Shown here piece after piece: positions 44,852-63,874 of a stretch of 64,000 nucleotides of DNA (the stretch's first letter is position 1; each line of letters begins with the position of its first letter). Location of the stretch: NCBI GenBank assembly GCA_950097015.1, contig CATNEN010000025.1:1395001-1459000 (forward strand). The letters are read 5' to 3'. The notes under the pieces are model-generated. The model was not told the origin of the DNA. It saw nothing but the letters and a program-made list of their open reading frames with translations, and ran no database searches. Origin of the DNA: Macrostomum hystrix. Its lineage: Eukaryota; Platyhelminthes; Macrostomidae. The position numbers and the translations under genes were made by a program.

Positions 44852-46610
44852 AACTTAGAAGCCATACTTAATTTTAAAATAGGTTAGGCAGAAAATATAA
44901 GGAGCATTGTTTGCTCGAATAATAAGAAGCAAGTTGTATTGAATTTACTTTTTATAACATTTATAATCAATATTTATCATTGGGGCATTGCCGAACAGAA
45001 TCAAACAACAAAAAATCATAATCATGGTCGTGTATGTTTAATAAGTTTATTTTTTGTCTTCCTGTCATTTGTAAGACTGCATATTTTTGCTAATATTTTT
45101 GGTTAAAAACTAATACTTTAGTTGGAAATGTATAGTTTGTGATTTAAATCCATAATTATTGATGAATAACTGAAGGCAATGACATGTGACATCACTGACA
45201 TACAGAACTTATTTTAACAGTATATCAATATAATCATAATATAATATAACATAATATAATCATCGAAATTGACGAGACCTAATAAAAGTATTCCCGTTAA
45301 AAGCACATCAAAGAATAAACTAATCTAATCAAAAATGGCTAAAAATTGTTATTTCATGTATTGCCTATATGTGTATCTTAAAAAAGGCAAGAACTGAAGA
45401 AGTGATTATTTTATTGTAATTATTTTCGATTTAGGCATTTAAATTGCGTATTCAATTCGACAATTGACTTGCTGATGAGTAATTAGAATTTTATAAATGT
45501 TTTCAATGCAATAGAACTTATGCCATGCTCGAAATATACTATCGATCATTTTGTGATGCTCCGCCCTTAATTCTCCGAGCTCATAAAAAGATGATAAAAA
45601 TGCGTGGTTGTAGAGAGTATCGATATCACAATGCGGAGGAAAGCCTATTGATACTATCTGGGTATTTTTTACCCAGGCGCAGGGTACGTTTTAAAAATCT
45701 GAAATATTCTAATTAACCACGTTTATAATATTACGAATATATTGCAAATTGTATTTAAAAATATTGTATAAAATGTGTTGAATATCTTATCTTAAAACTT
45801 GACACAGTAAACAGTAAGATGCAAGATGATATCAAATATGCCAGCCATTTTTATATGCGCGCTTTAAAGCACTTTTGATATAAATAAAATAAACTTTTGC
45901 GCATTATTGTTAGTTAGAAAAAAAACAATTTGTTTTTATGCCTGAACGAGCGCTGTTGCAATCTCCGGACGACTATAGAAAATAAATGCTGCTGAAATTT
46001 AAAAATAAAATAGTAAGTTGCGAAATCCGAAATTGAGCTACTTCAGTTTTTAGATCAACCAAAAATGGCTTGATTTTTGCGCACACAATTATAAAGCCAT
46101 CATTTTGGGTACATTTCCATGTAATTCCAACGAACGCATGAAAAGTTATGTGCAATTCTTTAAAACTGTAACAATTCAATGATATATTAAAAACTTGACG
46201 ACATTATTGCTAAAAATGACATCCTAATATAGACTTTTAAGAAATAATAACTGTATCGCTTGGTAATAGACCACGCTGACTTTCACAAAACAACTTTAGG
46301 GGTGTACACGATGTCGCGGTGACTTAATTAATTAAAGAGTAAAAAATATATTTTTTACCTAGCGAGGTGTTACTTAGGATACTTTATTATTTCTCGATGT
46401 ACGATTAAACAGTCTAATTCCAAATATATTTTCGTTTAATTGGATTATACATTTGTTGTATTCGTGAAATTGTAAAGGAACAGTAAAAATGAACTTAAAA
46501 TTCTTAGTGCGTACCGGGACTACTAAATGCCCTATATTTAGTATTTAGCGCATTTATTGTAAGAAATAAATACAGTTTACTAAACAATCAACACGGCAAA
46601 AAAGTTTATT
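44852..46610. other. AT-rich intergenic region
   Basis: Very AT-rich, with simple (ATA)n-type stretches near 45230. A 63-codon open frame at 45525 has no recognised domain. No gene is called. Confidence 0.5.
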
Positions 46611-46690
46611 TGGCAGCGGTGGGATTCGAACCCACGCCCTTTCGGACTGGTGCCTTAAACCAGCGCCTTAGACCGCTCGGCCACGCTACC
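46611..46690 (-). tRNA. tRNA-Leu (anticodon AAG)
   Basis: On the minus strand the sequence folds as a class II tRNA. The acceptor GGTAGCG pairs with CGCTGCC. The A box is GTGGCCGAGCGG, the anticodon stem CTGGT/ACCAG holds loop TTAAGGC (anticodon AAG), there is a short variable arm, and the B box is GGGTTCGAATCCC. A is the discriminator base. A T6 Pol III terminator follows (plus-strand AAAAAA at 46598-46603). It closely resembles animal tRNA-Leu(AAG) and looks functional, unlike the SINE heads. Confidence 0.95.
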
Positions 46691-47480
46691 CCTAACAGAA
46701 TTGGCGCTCAGTGGTCGATCATAGCCATGATATCTCACTGCATGCGTACTCATGATTTTTGAAACAGCTTATCGTATTAAGTCTTAAGGTTCTGAAGAAA
46801 TGGTAAGCATATAAGATAAGAAAAAGAAAAATTTCGATTAAACATACGAGATATATATATCGTAGTTGGCGGACATACAATATGCGTATCTTTTTTAGGA
46901 ATTCCCCATTCTATATTCCAGCAGCACGGATTCCAAATGACTACAATTCATGAAATGGAGTATATAATAAGTAAGAACTAGCATTTTTTATTATTTTTTC
47001 TCAGTAGTAAATTTGAATCTTTTATTTTTTGTTGAGTGTATAAAAAAACAACAACAGAAGCTAATTGTACTTTTTAATGTCACTGAATTAAGCAGAGTTT
47101 AACAGAATTATAGCCATTATCGATCAATTTCATATAAAAATATACACTTTTTGGTAAAACAAGCACTGTTTTTTTACTTTGTTATGTTAATATTAGCAGA
47201 GTCGCTTCGAATGGTTTCAAAATTAAACAATAAACTTCTTTCATATTTTAGGACTGACTTAACATAATCAAAACAGGCAAATCCGGAATGTATCTAAATC
47301 CACTGTTATCACAGTTTCTAGTTTTCTGTTTGTTGTTAACGTTTTGTTACAAAGGAAATATGATTTTGCAGCGCATTGGAAAAAAAGAATTGAGAAAGGC
47401 AGCTTGCAGCTTTCTGAAAACTGTTCGGAAAATAAATCTTGCAATTTTAATTGCTTCTGTTCACCAAAGTTTAAAAAACA
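46691..47480. other. Intergenic between tRNA-Leu and CCDC39
   Basis: AT-rich with no recognised exon. A minus-strand AATAAA (47483-47488) lies about 145 bases past the CCDC39 stop and is the likely poly(A) signal of that gene. Confidence 0.5.
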
Positions 47481-47632
47481 TATTTATTCTATGCATTTAG
47501 CGAGCTCAATTAAAAACAAATAGGCATGCGTGATTTAGGAACCCATTGTGGTCAGTTTTCGAGATATTTAGCATCGATCATGTTCAAGGCATAGTTAGTG
47601 GCTGGTCTAGGGTGTCAAGGTCCGCAGCCGAC

Positions 47633-50600
47633 TCACTGCCGTCTGCTGCGGCTGGCCGTCGAAGAGGTGGAGCTCCTGCGAGACACCGGCTGTGAGCCGG
47701 ACGGTGATTTTGGCAGCTCCGTGCCGATGTTGACGCGCCCGGGCACAGCCGTGGCCACGGCCCCTGTTGGAGTGGCCGAGCCGCGCGACGCCATCGAGGC
47801 TACTGAGGATCTGGCGCTGGAACGCACGCTTGAGCGGGCCGACGACTCGGCCGAGGCGCTACCGGGCATTCCTGCGCCGGCCGTGGGCAGCGGCACGCCG
47901 CTCTGCTGCATGTAGCTCTCGGCCGTCCCCGCCACCTCTTCGCCGGCCGCCTGGGCGACGCGCATCACCTCGGAGGCGACTCGTCTGTTGAACTCGCGCA
48001 GCTCGCGCAGTTCAATGTCCGCCTCGACCGGAGCCGGCACGGAGGGACCCTTGGCACGCGCGATCGCTTTGTCGGCGCGTTCCAGCTTGGCCTAATAAAG
48101 CGCGGGTTTATTGATGCCAAACTGAACAACAAGAAACAATACGAGTATATCTGTTAAACTGTGCAAAGGAGTTGAGCCTCACCTGATGCTCAGAACGCTC
48201 GCGCTCGCGCTGTCCGACGAGCTGCTCAAGTTGCCCCACCTGCTCTCTGTACAAAGCGTCGTCCTTGCCCAGATTCTCCAGCGCCTCCTGCATCGTTTGC
48301 AACTCCTCCTCCATCTCGCGAATCTGACGACGCTTCGCTTTGTACTTGTCAGTGACCGCGCGCATCTGCTGCTCCAGCTGCTCTCGCTGCGCCGCCTCGT
48401 CGCTAGCTGGCCCAACCTTGCTGAACGTCTGGCGGTAGTTCTCATTGCACGAGTTCATCAGGCGCAGCGTGTTCTCCAGGGCGCGGCACTCCTTTTCGGC
48501 CTTGCGTATCTGAGCGTCGAGTTGATCGCCGCGTCGCTGCAACTCCTCGCGATCCTGAGCGGCCTTGATTACGTAATAGGCCTGCGAACGCTCCTCTTCG
48601 CCTTCGGGCGGTGCCATTGATACCATGAGGATCTCATAGCGCTTCTCCAGCTTATCGATCTTCGCCTCGCGCTCGTGCAGCTCCGAAGAAACCTGCTGGC
48701 GCTCGTCATCCGCTGCGCGAATCTGCGCCTGCAACATCTCCTTGTGGATGCTGATCTCTTCACGACGCTCCTTCATTGCCGTTTCGAACTGCAGCTTCCG
48801 CTTATCTTCTGATACCACCCGGTCGGCGCGGTTATTCAACTGGTCGCGCAGTCGCTTCACCTCCAGTCGCATCAGGTTTTCGTCAACCATGACGCTCTGT
48901 CGTTCCTGCACGATGCGGCTGGCCTCGCGCATAGAGTTCTCATTGTGAAGGCTTAGCTCGTCAATCTTGGTGCTTAGATCGGTCTTCTCGAGCCGTGTCT
49001 TGTCCATGTCCCGCTTGCAGCGTCGGATTTCGTCTTGCAGTTGCCTCAGCTGGCCGCTCAGCGTAGTGGCCACCTGGACGCGCTGGTCCAGGTCGGCCGT
49101 GAGCTCTTTGATTCGGGCCTCAAGAGCAACCTTCTCGTCGCTGTTGGTTTCGCCGCTCATTCGGCTGATGCGACGCTGCAGCTGCTGGATGGAGAAGTCC
49201 TGATTGTACAGAATCTCCTGTTGCTTCAGCAGATCGTGGTCAAGCTTTGCAATCTTGGCGTTAAGATTCCTGAGCGCGGCTCGGCTGCCCATGATGGTCG
49301 CCTCGGACATGCGCTCCTCAGTCTTGGCGTCGTGCAGCTGCTGGGCACTGCGAAACTGCTGCTCCCGGAGACTCTTCAACTCCTTCTCCATCTCGCGCTG
49401 GGCGTCCTCCTCCGATTTCATCAGCTTGTCCATGTTGACCGCCTGCTCCTCCGCTGTCAGGCGATCGTTCTGCACCCGCTTGAGTTGGTCCTCCAGCCCG
49501 AAACGCTCGTTGGAAGCCACCTCCAGTCGAGACTTCTTGGCCACTGTTTCCGACTGAAAAGCGTTGTAAACTAGCTTTAGTTTTCCCATATGAGCAAAAT
49601 GAAAAGCAAAATCTATATCTATAAAAGTGAATGCTATATAAAGATGAAAATTGGAATTGGAATGAAAATCACCCACTTTTAGATGGGTGATTTCACTACG
49701 CGCCAACTCCAGGTCCCTATTGGTGCGATCGACGGTTCGCTTCAGCGAGTCCAGTTCGTTCTGAAAATTGGCCCGCTGCACCTCCACCTCCTGGTACTCT
49801 AGCCGGATCTTAGCCGCGTTTCTCTCCGCAACGCCAATTCGCTTCTCCATCTCGGTGTTGTTGTCCTTCTCGCTGTCCAGGAAGTTTTGCTTCTCCTTGA
49901 TCAGCTCCTCCTTCTCGCGGCAGAGCTGCTTCGCCCTGGCCAGCTGGGCGGCCAGCAGCTCGATCTCCTTGTCTCTCGTCTCCATTCGCTTGATGGTGCC
50001 TTCCCACTGGCGAATGAGGTCTTGGCGCTCCTGGTGCGCCTGGCGGAACTGCTCGGCAGCCTTATCGAGCTCCACCTGGGTAGTCTGCGTTTCGATCACC
50101 AAATTATCCAGGCGAACTTTCTTTGTGTTTCTCTCATCAGTCAGTCGCTCTAGCTGAAGGCTGAGCTCGCGTATCTTGCTTTCATCCTGGCGCGTGTACT
50201 TTTGCAGCGCCAGCGAGTCTTCGGTCTTCTTTTCGCTCTCCTCAAGCCACGCCTCCAGCGCCTGCTGGTTCCAGTTCATCTGGGCCTTCATCTCCTCCAA
50301 CTGGGCCGTCTGCTTGAAGATGTTGTTTTCCAGCTGGTTCTTTGTAGCCTTGCTGTTGCTGATCTCCTTGTCCAACCGGCGAATCTCCTGGTTTAGGCGC
50401 CCCTCCTCGCGCTCGGAAACTTTTGTGATGTGCCGCTCAGTATCGACCTCGTGAACCCGGGCTTGGAATAGTGCTTGCGTCTGGCTGAGCTCCTGTCGCA
50501 CGTTCTTAATGTGCGCATCTAACGCGTTGATCTTGTCGTCAAGGTGCTCAATTTCATTGCCGGCCAACGTGCCCGCCTTGTTCAGGCTTTCGACCTGGGC

Positions 50601-51690
50601 AAATGAGTGAATTGAAATTTGCGAAAAGTGGTCGTTTTGAGTAACATATGTTTAAACAATTTTTAATAAATTGTACTTTTAGGAAGAACAATGAAACTTT
50701 AAGTATGAATTCTTAATTAAAAATATCCCTCAAAATATTTTCTAGATAGCCAAATAAAAGAAAATTTCGATATGCTAGATAAAAAAAGGTTTTTTGCCTT
50801 TGCCTTTATCAACTTATTCTTTAGCAACGATTTGGGCTTCATTCATTTTCGAAAGTGACACATGCCTCATTCATTTTTTAACAAAGATGTAAAAGTAAAC
50901 AAATAAAACATACATATTAAACAACTATGTTCGTTTTTTATATTAAATATACTACATTACCTAAAACATAGCTTTTTCTGAAGTAAATGAATATGGTGTC
51001 GCTCTGTAAAAAACACTGCAAAGTGACTGATCAAAGCATCATTGCTTTAAATTAATTTATTTTAATAAAAACTGAATTTAGTTTCTTTATAGAATAGGGC
51101 ATTGCATTTTTTAGGTTAATTGAAGTCAATTTCAATGCATAGTTGAACTGAAATACTAGTTTTTATACTGTGGTTAAATTATAAAGATACTGATAATACT
51201 TAGTCTTTTTGTTTTCTTTGATTACAGAAGATTTTCCTGAAATTAAAAAATAACTCTGTAGATTCTCATTCAAAGTAGACCATTTAATAGAATTAAATTA
51301 ACAGTAAAAATAAAATAAGAACAGCTAGCTATATGAGTATTGCATTAAGTTGTAGTTGTATATTTATAATATTATATAATATAATATATTATAAATATAA
51401 TATTAGACTCAAAACTCAAAACTCTGCTTTTAAGCTTGCTTTGTAGCTATTTGAACATGGGGTATTATCAAATCTTCTAGAGTAAAAACTTATGTCAGAA
51501 GAAGTCACCAGACGCAGGAAAATGGTCACTTATTGTTTTGTTCCAAAGAAATTTAAGAAGTGGAACAGAATTAACAACTCACCAGAGAAATGAGGCGCTT
51601 GTTGTCATCATTAGCCACCGGAATTGCTAGTCCATCATCCCATTCTAGCTCTTGTAGAATGGAATTCACTGCAGAATTCCTGTTACTCAT
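47633..51690 (-). CDS. CCDC39: Coiled-coil domain-containing protein 39 (axonemal ruler subunit)
   Basis: With CCDC40, CCDC39 forms the 96-nm axonemal ruler that positions inner dynein arms and the nexin-dynein regulatory complex in motile cilia. Four exons join in phase 0: 51690-51583, 50594-49677, 49553-48183 and 48091-47633, giving 951 residues (human about 940). Exon 1 matches the conserved N-terminus (LEWDDGLAIPVANDDNK). Long coiled coils follow, with the signatures QMNWNQQALEAWLEES, LQLERLTDERN, NRYEILMVSM-like (KRYEILMVSMAPPEGEEE) and AYYVIKAAQDREELQ, then NSCNENYRQTFSKVGP. The C-terminus has ESYMQQSGVPLPTAG and a Ser/Arg-rich tail, as in vertebrates. Intron 1 is about 1 kb; the others are 91 and 123 bases. 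Confidence 0.97.
50595..51582. other. CCDC39 intron 1
   Basis: AT-rich, with a strongly palindromic ATATAAT-rich stretch at about 51360-51405. No minisatellite or exon was seen. Confidence 0.6.
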
Positions 51691-51931
51691 GATGGTGAAA
51701 ACAGAAGGATAAAAATAATCGGAATGTTGAAGTTCGTAAAAGCGATAGTTTGCTTCACAATGAAAGCCAATCTTTTTAATAAAAAAGTAGCTTACATATT
51801 TTAGTTTTAGCTTTAAAAAATATTTAAAAAGCTGAGTTTTTACATCGTTTGCATCAAAAAAGAGTACTGTGATTTTTATTTTGTTATATATAATTTTAAA
51901 CGGCTTGAAATTTTTCTAAATACGACGTTTC

Positions 51932-51993
51932 TGAAAGTACGCAAAGGACCACTAGAAGAAGATGGTCTTCTTCTAGTGGTCCTTGAAAGTACG
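51932..51993. repeat. Perfect 19-bp hairpin within 10-bp direct repeats
   Basis: AAGGACCACTAGAAGAAGA (51944-51962) and its exact reverse complement (51966-51984) are separated by TGG. TGAAAGTACG occurs at 51932-51941 and again at 51984-51993, flanking the hairpin. Confidence 0.9.
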
Positions 51994-52590
51994 ACGATCG
52001 ACTGCCGTACAATTGAAGCCGTATTTGTACTTCATCTTGTGTTTGCTGGGCTACAGCCACTAGCTTGAGCCGGATTGGACCACTCAGGCCTCTCAACGAC
52101 CACCACCAACAGTGTAAAATTACTAGCTCAAGGACATTTCGATCATTGCAAAGAAAATTGCATGAGCACAAAAAATCAAAACAGACTGAAAATTAATTGG
52201 CAGGACTGGAGTAATAACCTATCATTCTTATTGTTCATGTTACTCACATGCGTAAGGCCGGAAGGCTTGGTTTTTTGTCAGTCGTAAAGAAATTTTCTTA
52301 AAGAAACACTGAGCATTCGTAAAAATTTAAGATGCACAGGTACTGCTCCCAATTTGCTTACACATATGTATTCGTATTTGCGTTTAAAGTAACAGTCTAA
52401 CCTAGCGAAGACATGAAATGAGAGAAGTTATCTTTTCAAATATTTCATTTTATTGTGACTTTCGCGAGACTCATTCCTTATCGTCAGAACGTCAGTAAAG
52501 AATTTTTTTCAAAGTAAAAAAATGCTTAACGAGATGTAATCAACCTGGAATTAAGACTGACCCTGCCAACATCGCTATAAAGCTGGACCT
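51994..52590. other. Intergenic, no gene recognised
   Basis: AT-rich sequence without recognised features. Confidence 0.4.
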
Positions 52591-52592
52591 TG

Positions 52593-52682
52593 ATTCAGTC
52601 TTGCTGTTTGATTCAGTCTATTGCTGTTTTATTCAGTCTATTGCTGTTTGATTCAGTCTATTGCTTTTTGATTCAGTGTACT
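52593..52682. repeat. 21-bp tandem repeat
   Basis: About four copies of tgattcagtctattgctgtt with single-base changes, directly before a SINE B head. Confidence 0.85.
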
Positions 52683-52684
52683 GT

Positions 52685-52965
52685 TGTGCGTTTAGGGCGA
52701 CGGACTCACAGTTTTAAGGTCGATGGTTCGATTCTCGACTCCACGGTAACAATTTGTATCCTTCAGCAAGACACTTAACTCTGCATTGCTTCCGTTCACC
52801 CAGCTATTAAATGGGTATCAGGATTAGCTGAGGTAATTGAGGGTGGGTGTGGTGTCCCCCCAGTCCATGGACTGAAACATGTACGCAGCCTTCAGATGCG
52901 CCGCGCGATTGCTGCGGCTGTGCTGTCGGCTGCACATTTAACCCAATCGCAGCAAGTTTGATCAG
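52685..52965 (+). mobile_element. SINE family B copy upstream of the small peptide gene
   Basis: The tRNA-like head has ggttcgattctcgactcc (B box). The conserved core follows: cagcaagacacttaactctg, cacccagctattaaatgggt and gtccccccagtccatggact. The 3' block is tcagatgcgccgcgcgattg and gtcggctgcacatttaaccc. It is in the same orientation as the copy at 53.76 kb. Confidence 0.8.
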
Positions 52966-53326
52966 TTATTTAAAAATTAATTCATGCTATTGCTATACAT
53001 ATTTAAGGCATTTCGCAATAAATTCAAAAATTAGTTCAGTCTAGTTTAGACAACTTAATTTACAGTTGCAGAGTTCAATCGGTGCAAAACGTGTTTTGAA
53101 GGCTGCCGAGCCACGATAGACAATAGATTACGTAATACACACACTGGCTACAATGCTAGCTACCATACACCTTGTAGCCTGATGTCGTTGGCTTCATCAG
53201 AGTCTCAACAGCAAGAAAAAATGTGAAGTGATGCGCGAAATTTGTGCACCGTGTGACCCCCCCAAAACTCAGGTTGAGAGTGGGGTCACTGCGTCACTTC
53301 TAATCACCGCCTTATAATATCTTCAC

Positions 53327-53335
53327 TATATAAAG
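53327..53335 (+). promoter_or_regulatory. TATA box of the small peptide gene
   Basis: TATATAAAG lies 90 bases upstream of the ATG at 53425, giving room for a start site near 53360 and a short leader without upstream ATG in good context. Confidence 0.55.
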
Positions 53336-53424
53336 AGCAGAGGTGATGGCGAGAAACCACGATTCACCCGCGCTTCTCAAACCGCAGTCCAAAGTGACCA
53401 GCATCGCCGATCGACTCCGACACG

Positions 53425-53634
53425 ATGAAGCTGCAGCTCGTTGTTCTCGGTCTCCTGCTGTGCAGCTTCGCAGCCCAGACATTTTCCCGGCCCAGCCAGG
53501 CTGACGGTGAGGGCGCGGATCCGCTGGCAGCGCTGGAGGCGCCCCTGGACGACTTGGAGGAGGCGGAGCTGGCAGCCGAGGAGGCGATCGACACCCAGAA
53601 GAAGTGGTGGCGAAGACGAGAGACGAAGAAGTAG
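53425..53634 (+). CDS. Putative small secreted peptide precursor (69 aa)
   Basis: A single-exon open frame of 69 residues with a classic signal peptide: MKLQ, a leucine/valine core VVLGLLLCSF, then a small-residue region AAQTFS where cleavage is likely. The mature part is strongly acidic (runs such as PLDDLEEAELAAEEA). It ends in a short cationic, Trp-containing tail, KKWWRRRETKK, after a possible dibasic (KK) processing site. There is no cysteine after the signal. Composition is GC-rich, unlike the surroundings. The layout of signal, acidic prosegment and cationic end is that of many peptide hormone or host-defence peptide precursors, but I recognise no family. A TATA box stands upstream and SINE B copies lie on both sides. 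Function is unknown. Confidence 0.6.
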   Translation: MKLQLVVLGLLLCSFAAQTFSRPSQADGEGADPLAALEAPLDDLEEAELAAEEAIDTQKKWWRRRETKK

Positions 53635-53756
53635 AACTGTACATCACTGACGCAGGCTCAGACATATCGTTTTTTAACGATTTTACTACCACTAGCAGTA
53701 GTTAAACAGTACTTATACGAATAGTAACATCATTATTTATATTTACGGCATTATAA

Positions 53757-54055
53757 TGAGGTTGTAGCCTTGTAGTTAGAGCGTCTGACTCATTACTTGA
53801 AGGTCGGGTGTTCGAATCCTGACTCCCCTGTAACAATTTGTATCCTTTAGCAAGACACTTAATTCTATATTGCTTCAGTTCACCCAGCTGTTCAATGGGT
53901 ACCAGCATCAGCTGGGGTAATTGAAGGTGGGTGTGGCGTCCCCCCAGTCCATGGACTGAACAGCCGTACGCAGTCTTCAGATACGCCGCGCAATAGCTGC
54001 GGCTGTGTTGTCGGCTGCATATTTAACCCAATAGCGGCATGTAACCAATTATTAT
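53757..54055 (+). mobile_element. SINE family B, second direct copy
   Basis: The head ggttgtagccttgtagttag and B box gtgttcgaatcctg precede the same core (agcaagacacttaattctat; cacccagctgttcaatgggt; gtccccccagtccatggact) and 3' block. A TTA-type tail (attattattatatt) is present. With the 52.7-kb copy it brackets the peptide gene. Confidence 0.85.
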
Positions 54056-54772
54056 TATTATATTTTTATTACGGCATGGCCCTGGTGAGCTGGTAGCACA
54101 GCGGTTAATGCTACGGATTAGCTAGGTCTTAAATATTGCTGAAGAAATGAAAAAAACGATTTAGACAGCGCAAGCCTAAAAATGTGTGATACAAGAAACG
54201 TTTTTATCATATTTTATTGATTTTCTGATTGTACCTATCCACGGAATCCGTAAAAGTTTTTTTGCGTGAAAAGCTTATTAAATAAAATCTGAAAAATAAA
54301 CCAAGGTAAAATATTGACTTGTCATGTCAATGTTCAGTCCACCTCGCTTTTTTGTCTGTAAAGGTAAAATTATTCCTCTAAACAATTCAAGGCTAAAATT
54401 TTACAGTACAGTGACGAGCAGGCCAATGATTCTTTTTGGCTCACTGACAGTGAGGCAAAATCTCCAACAATGGAAGCATTGGATGGAGCTAAAATGTATT
54501 TTTGTGCTGAATTGCAAATCCCATCACACTGTCCCATTGTCCGCGCTTAAATCTTTTTTACTGACTCTTTTTTTTTAGCTCCATCATCGCTACGAGTAAT
54601 CACCAGTCCAGTTATACAGGTGTCAGTCGCGTCAAGGCGTGCGATATAGCTGTCCTGTTCTGTCTATCAAGCTTTAACCCCGGTGAAAGCCTATCTCTGC
54701 TCCAAAATATGAGTTCTTTGTATAACAGCTCAACTCCCAACTGTCACTTTTAGCTTCTGTGCTTCACTGCTG
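54056..54772. other. Intergenic, no gene recognised
   Basis: A short tRNA-like word (gctggtagcacagcggttaa) at about 54090 resembles a SINE A head remnant. An 84-codon frame at 54324 has no recognised domain. Confidence 0.4.
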
Positions 54773-54774
54773 TA

Positions 54775-55250
<476 letters not shown>

Positions 55251-56170
55251 GATGCCCCTCACCCAAGCGTGTAATCCATTCGCTCATTCTTTCCAGCACG
55301 TGTTAGTCTCGAATCCTGGTACTCAACAATCTGATTGGCTGACCAAGCACGCGACCCATCCGCTCAAACACTATTTGTAGTCCGCATTCCTTCACCGAGT
55401 GTAAACTGAAAAACTGTCGGCCTTGAAATAGTTTATTGCAGGCAATCAAAAGACCAGGCTCAACTTTATAAGGCTTTATAAACAGCAGAAACTGGACGGT
55501 AAGCAAATGGGAAAACCTAGCTAAATATTTGCAAGAATTTCCAACCCAGAATAATCATTGAAACTCAATGGATATTAGAATAATTTTAAAGTTTATTTTA
55601 TTTGAATCAACTGTTCATTACTCGAAAGTCTAGATCCCTTGAGTCCCTTGATGCCGAAAGCGATTTGGTCTATGGTTTGAGAATTCGAAAAATCTTTCTG
55701 AGAACATTTTAATTAGTCTTCTATCCGCGACAGGAATTTTTGCCCGCTCTACGAATTAGCATTCCAATCCATGGCGTTAAGCCAATGTCTCATTCCATTT
55801 ATCCAAAACTCGGCGAATCCCATTTGGGAACCGCTGAAATTCATCCCCTACGCTTTTCGTCAATTTCTACTCTAGGGTGGGTTGCTGGGATTTTTTATAA
55901 GATTGCGGAGTTCAGGCGAGACTCAGGAAAATCTGATGGGAGGTAAAACACAGTACAGCAGCCAGAATAGAAAGATTTGCTCCAGGTGCAACTGTTTGGG
56001 GATAATTCTCCCAAACTTGAATGAGCAATGGAAAACGCTTCTGGAAAGTTTGGCTCAGGGGAGAATTTCGGCAGCTTGAAATCGTAGCACATTATCACGT
56101 GTGATTAGCGAGAATTCTTCTGGGAATATTCCAGTGAAATCCAGATGCACGATTTGGACAACCAGCTCTC
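55251..56170. other. Intergenic, no gene recognised
   Basis: No exon, RNA gene or transposon recognised. Confidence 0.4.
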
Positions 56171-56171
56171 T

Positions 56172-56545
56172 GAAAATTCAGCGCTACAGAGTGTTACAGA
56201 GTGTTACAGACTGTTACAGATTGTTACAGAGTGTTACAGAGTGTTACAGACTGTTACAGAGTGTTACAGAGTGTTACAGAGTGTTACAGATTGTTACAGA
56301 GTGTTACAGAGTGTTACAGAGTGTTACAGATTGTTACAGTGTGTTACAGAGTGTTACAGAGTGTTGCAGAGTGTTACAGAGTGTTACAGAGTGTTACAGA
56401 CTGTTACATAGTGTTACAGAGTGTTACAGAGTGTTGCAGAGTGTTACAGACTGTTACAGAGTGTTACAGAGTGTTACAGAGTGTTACAGAGTGTTGCAGA
56501 GTGTTACAGAGTGTTACAGAGTGTTGCAGAGTGTTACAGAGAGTG
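56172..56545. repeat. 10-bp tandem array
   Basis: About 37 copies of gtgttacaga with variants ctgttacaga, ttgttacaga and gtgttgcaga. The variant units are interspersed. Confidence 0.97.
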
Positions 56546-56922
56546 GGCAGGTTTTTATAGAAAAAATATTTCTGTTGCTATTTTTAAGGGTCGTGAAGAA
56601 GTGGGAGAAAGGGTTAAGAGGGCAACCACGAAGATGGCACCTCCGTCCCTGCACTGGTCTATTGGGAATTGACTCGATGACAGTGAGGAAAATCTACTGC
56701 CCCACTTCTCTTGACTTTTTCTCATCTCATAAAGGGGCACGATCTGGCTGGAAAGGGTGGGCCAGCCCAGCTAGGAAATAAAGTTAAATGCAGCACAGAT
56801 AGCTCGTAATATACTTACGAACTGTAATGCATCGTGCAACACTAGTTTCAGGAGACAACTAAACCTCAGCACCTCCTGACACCAGCGCCCAGATGCTGCA
56901 GAATAAATTATTCAGGTCTGCA

Positions 56923-63787
<6,865 letters not shown>

Positions 63788-63874
63788 GTGAAAATCATTC
63801 GCGTTTTTACATGGAGAACTTGTTGCTTCATTACTGAATACACTCATACAGGTGCCAGAGAACAGACAGGGGAT

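Noticed and set aside
48186-50454. Plus-strand frames rich in Leu/Ser across CCDC39
   Set aside because: Antisense shadows of the coiled-coil codons of CCDC39.
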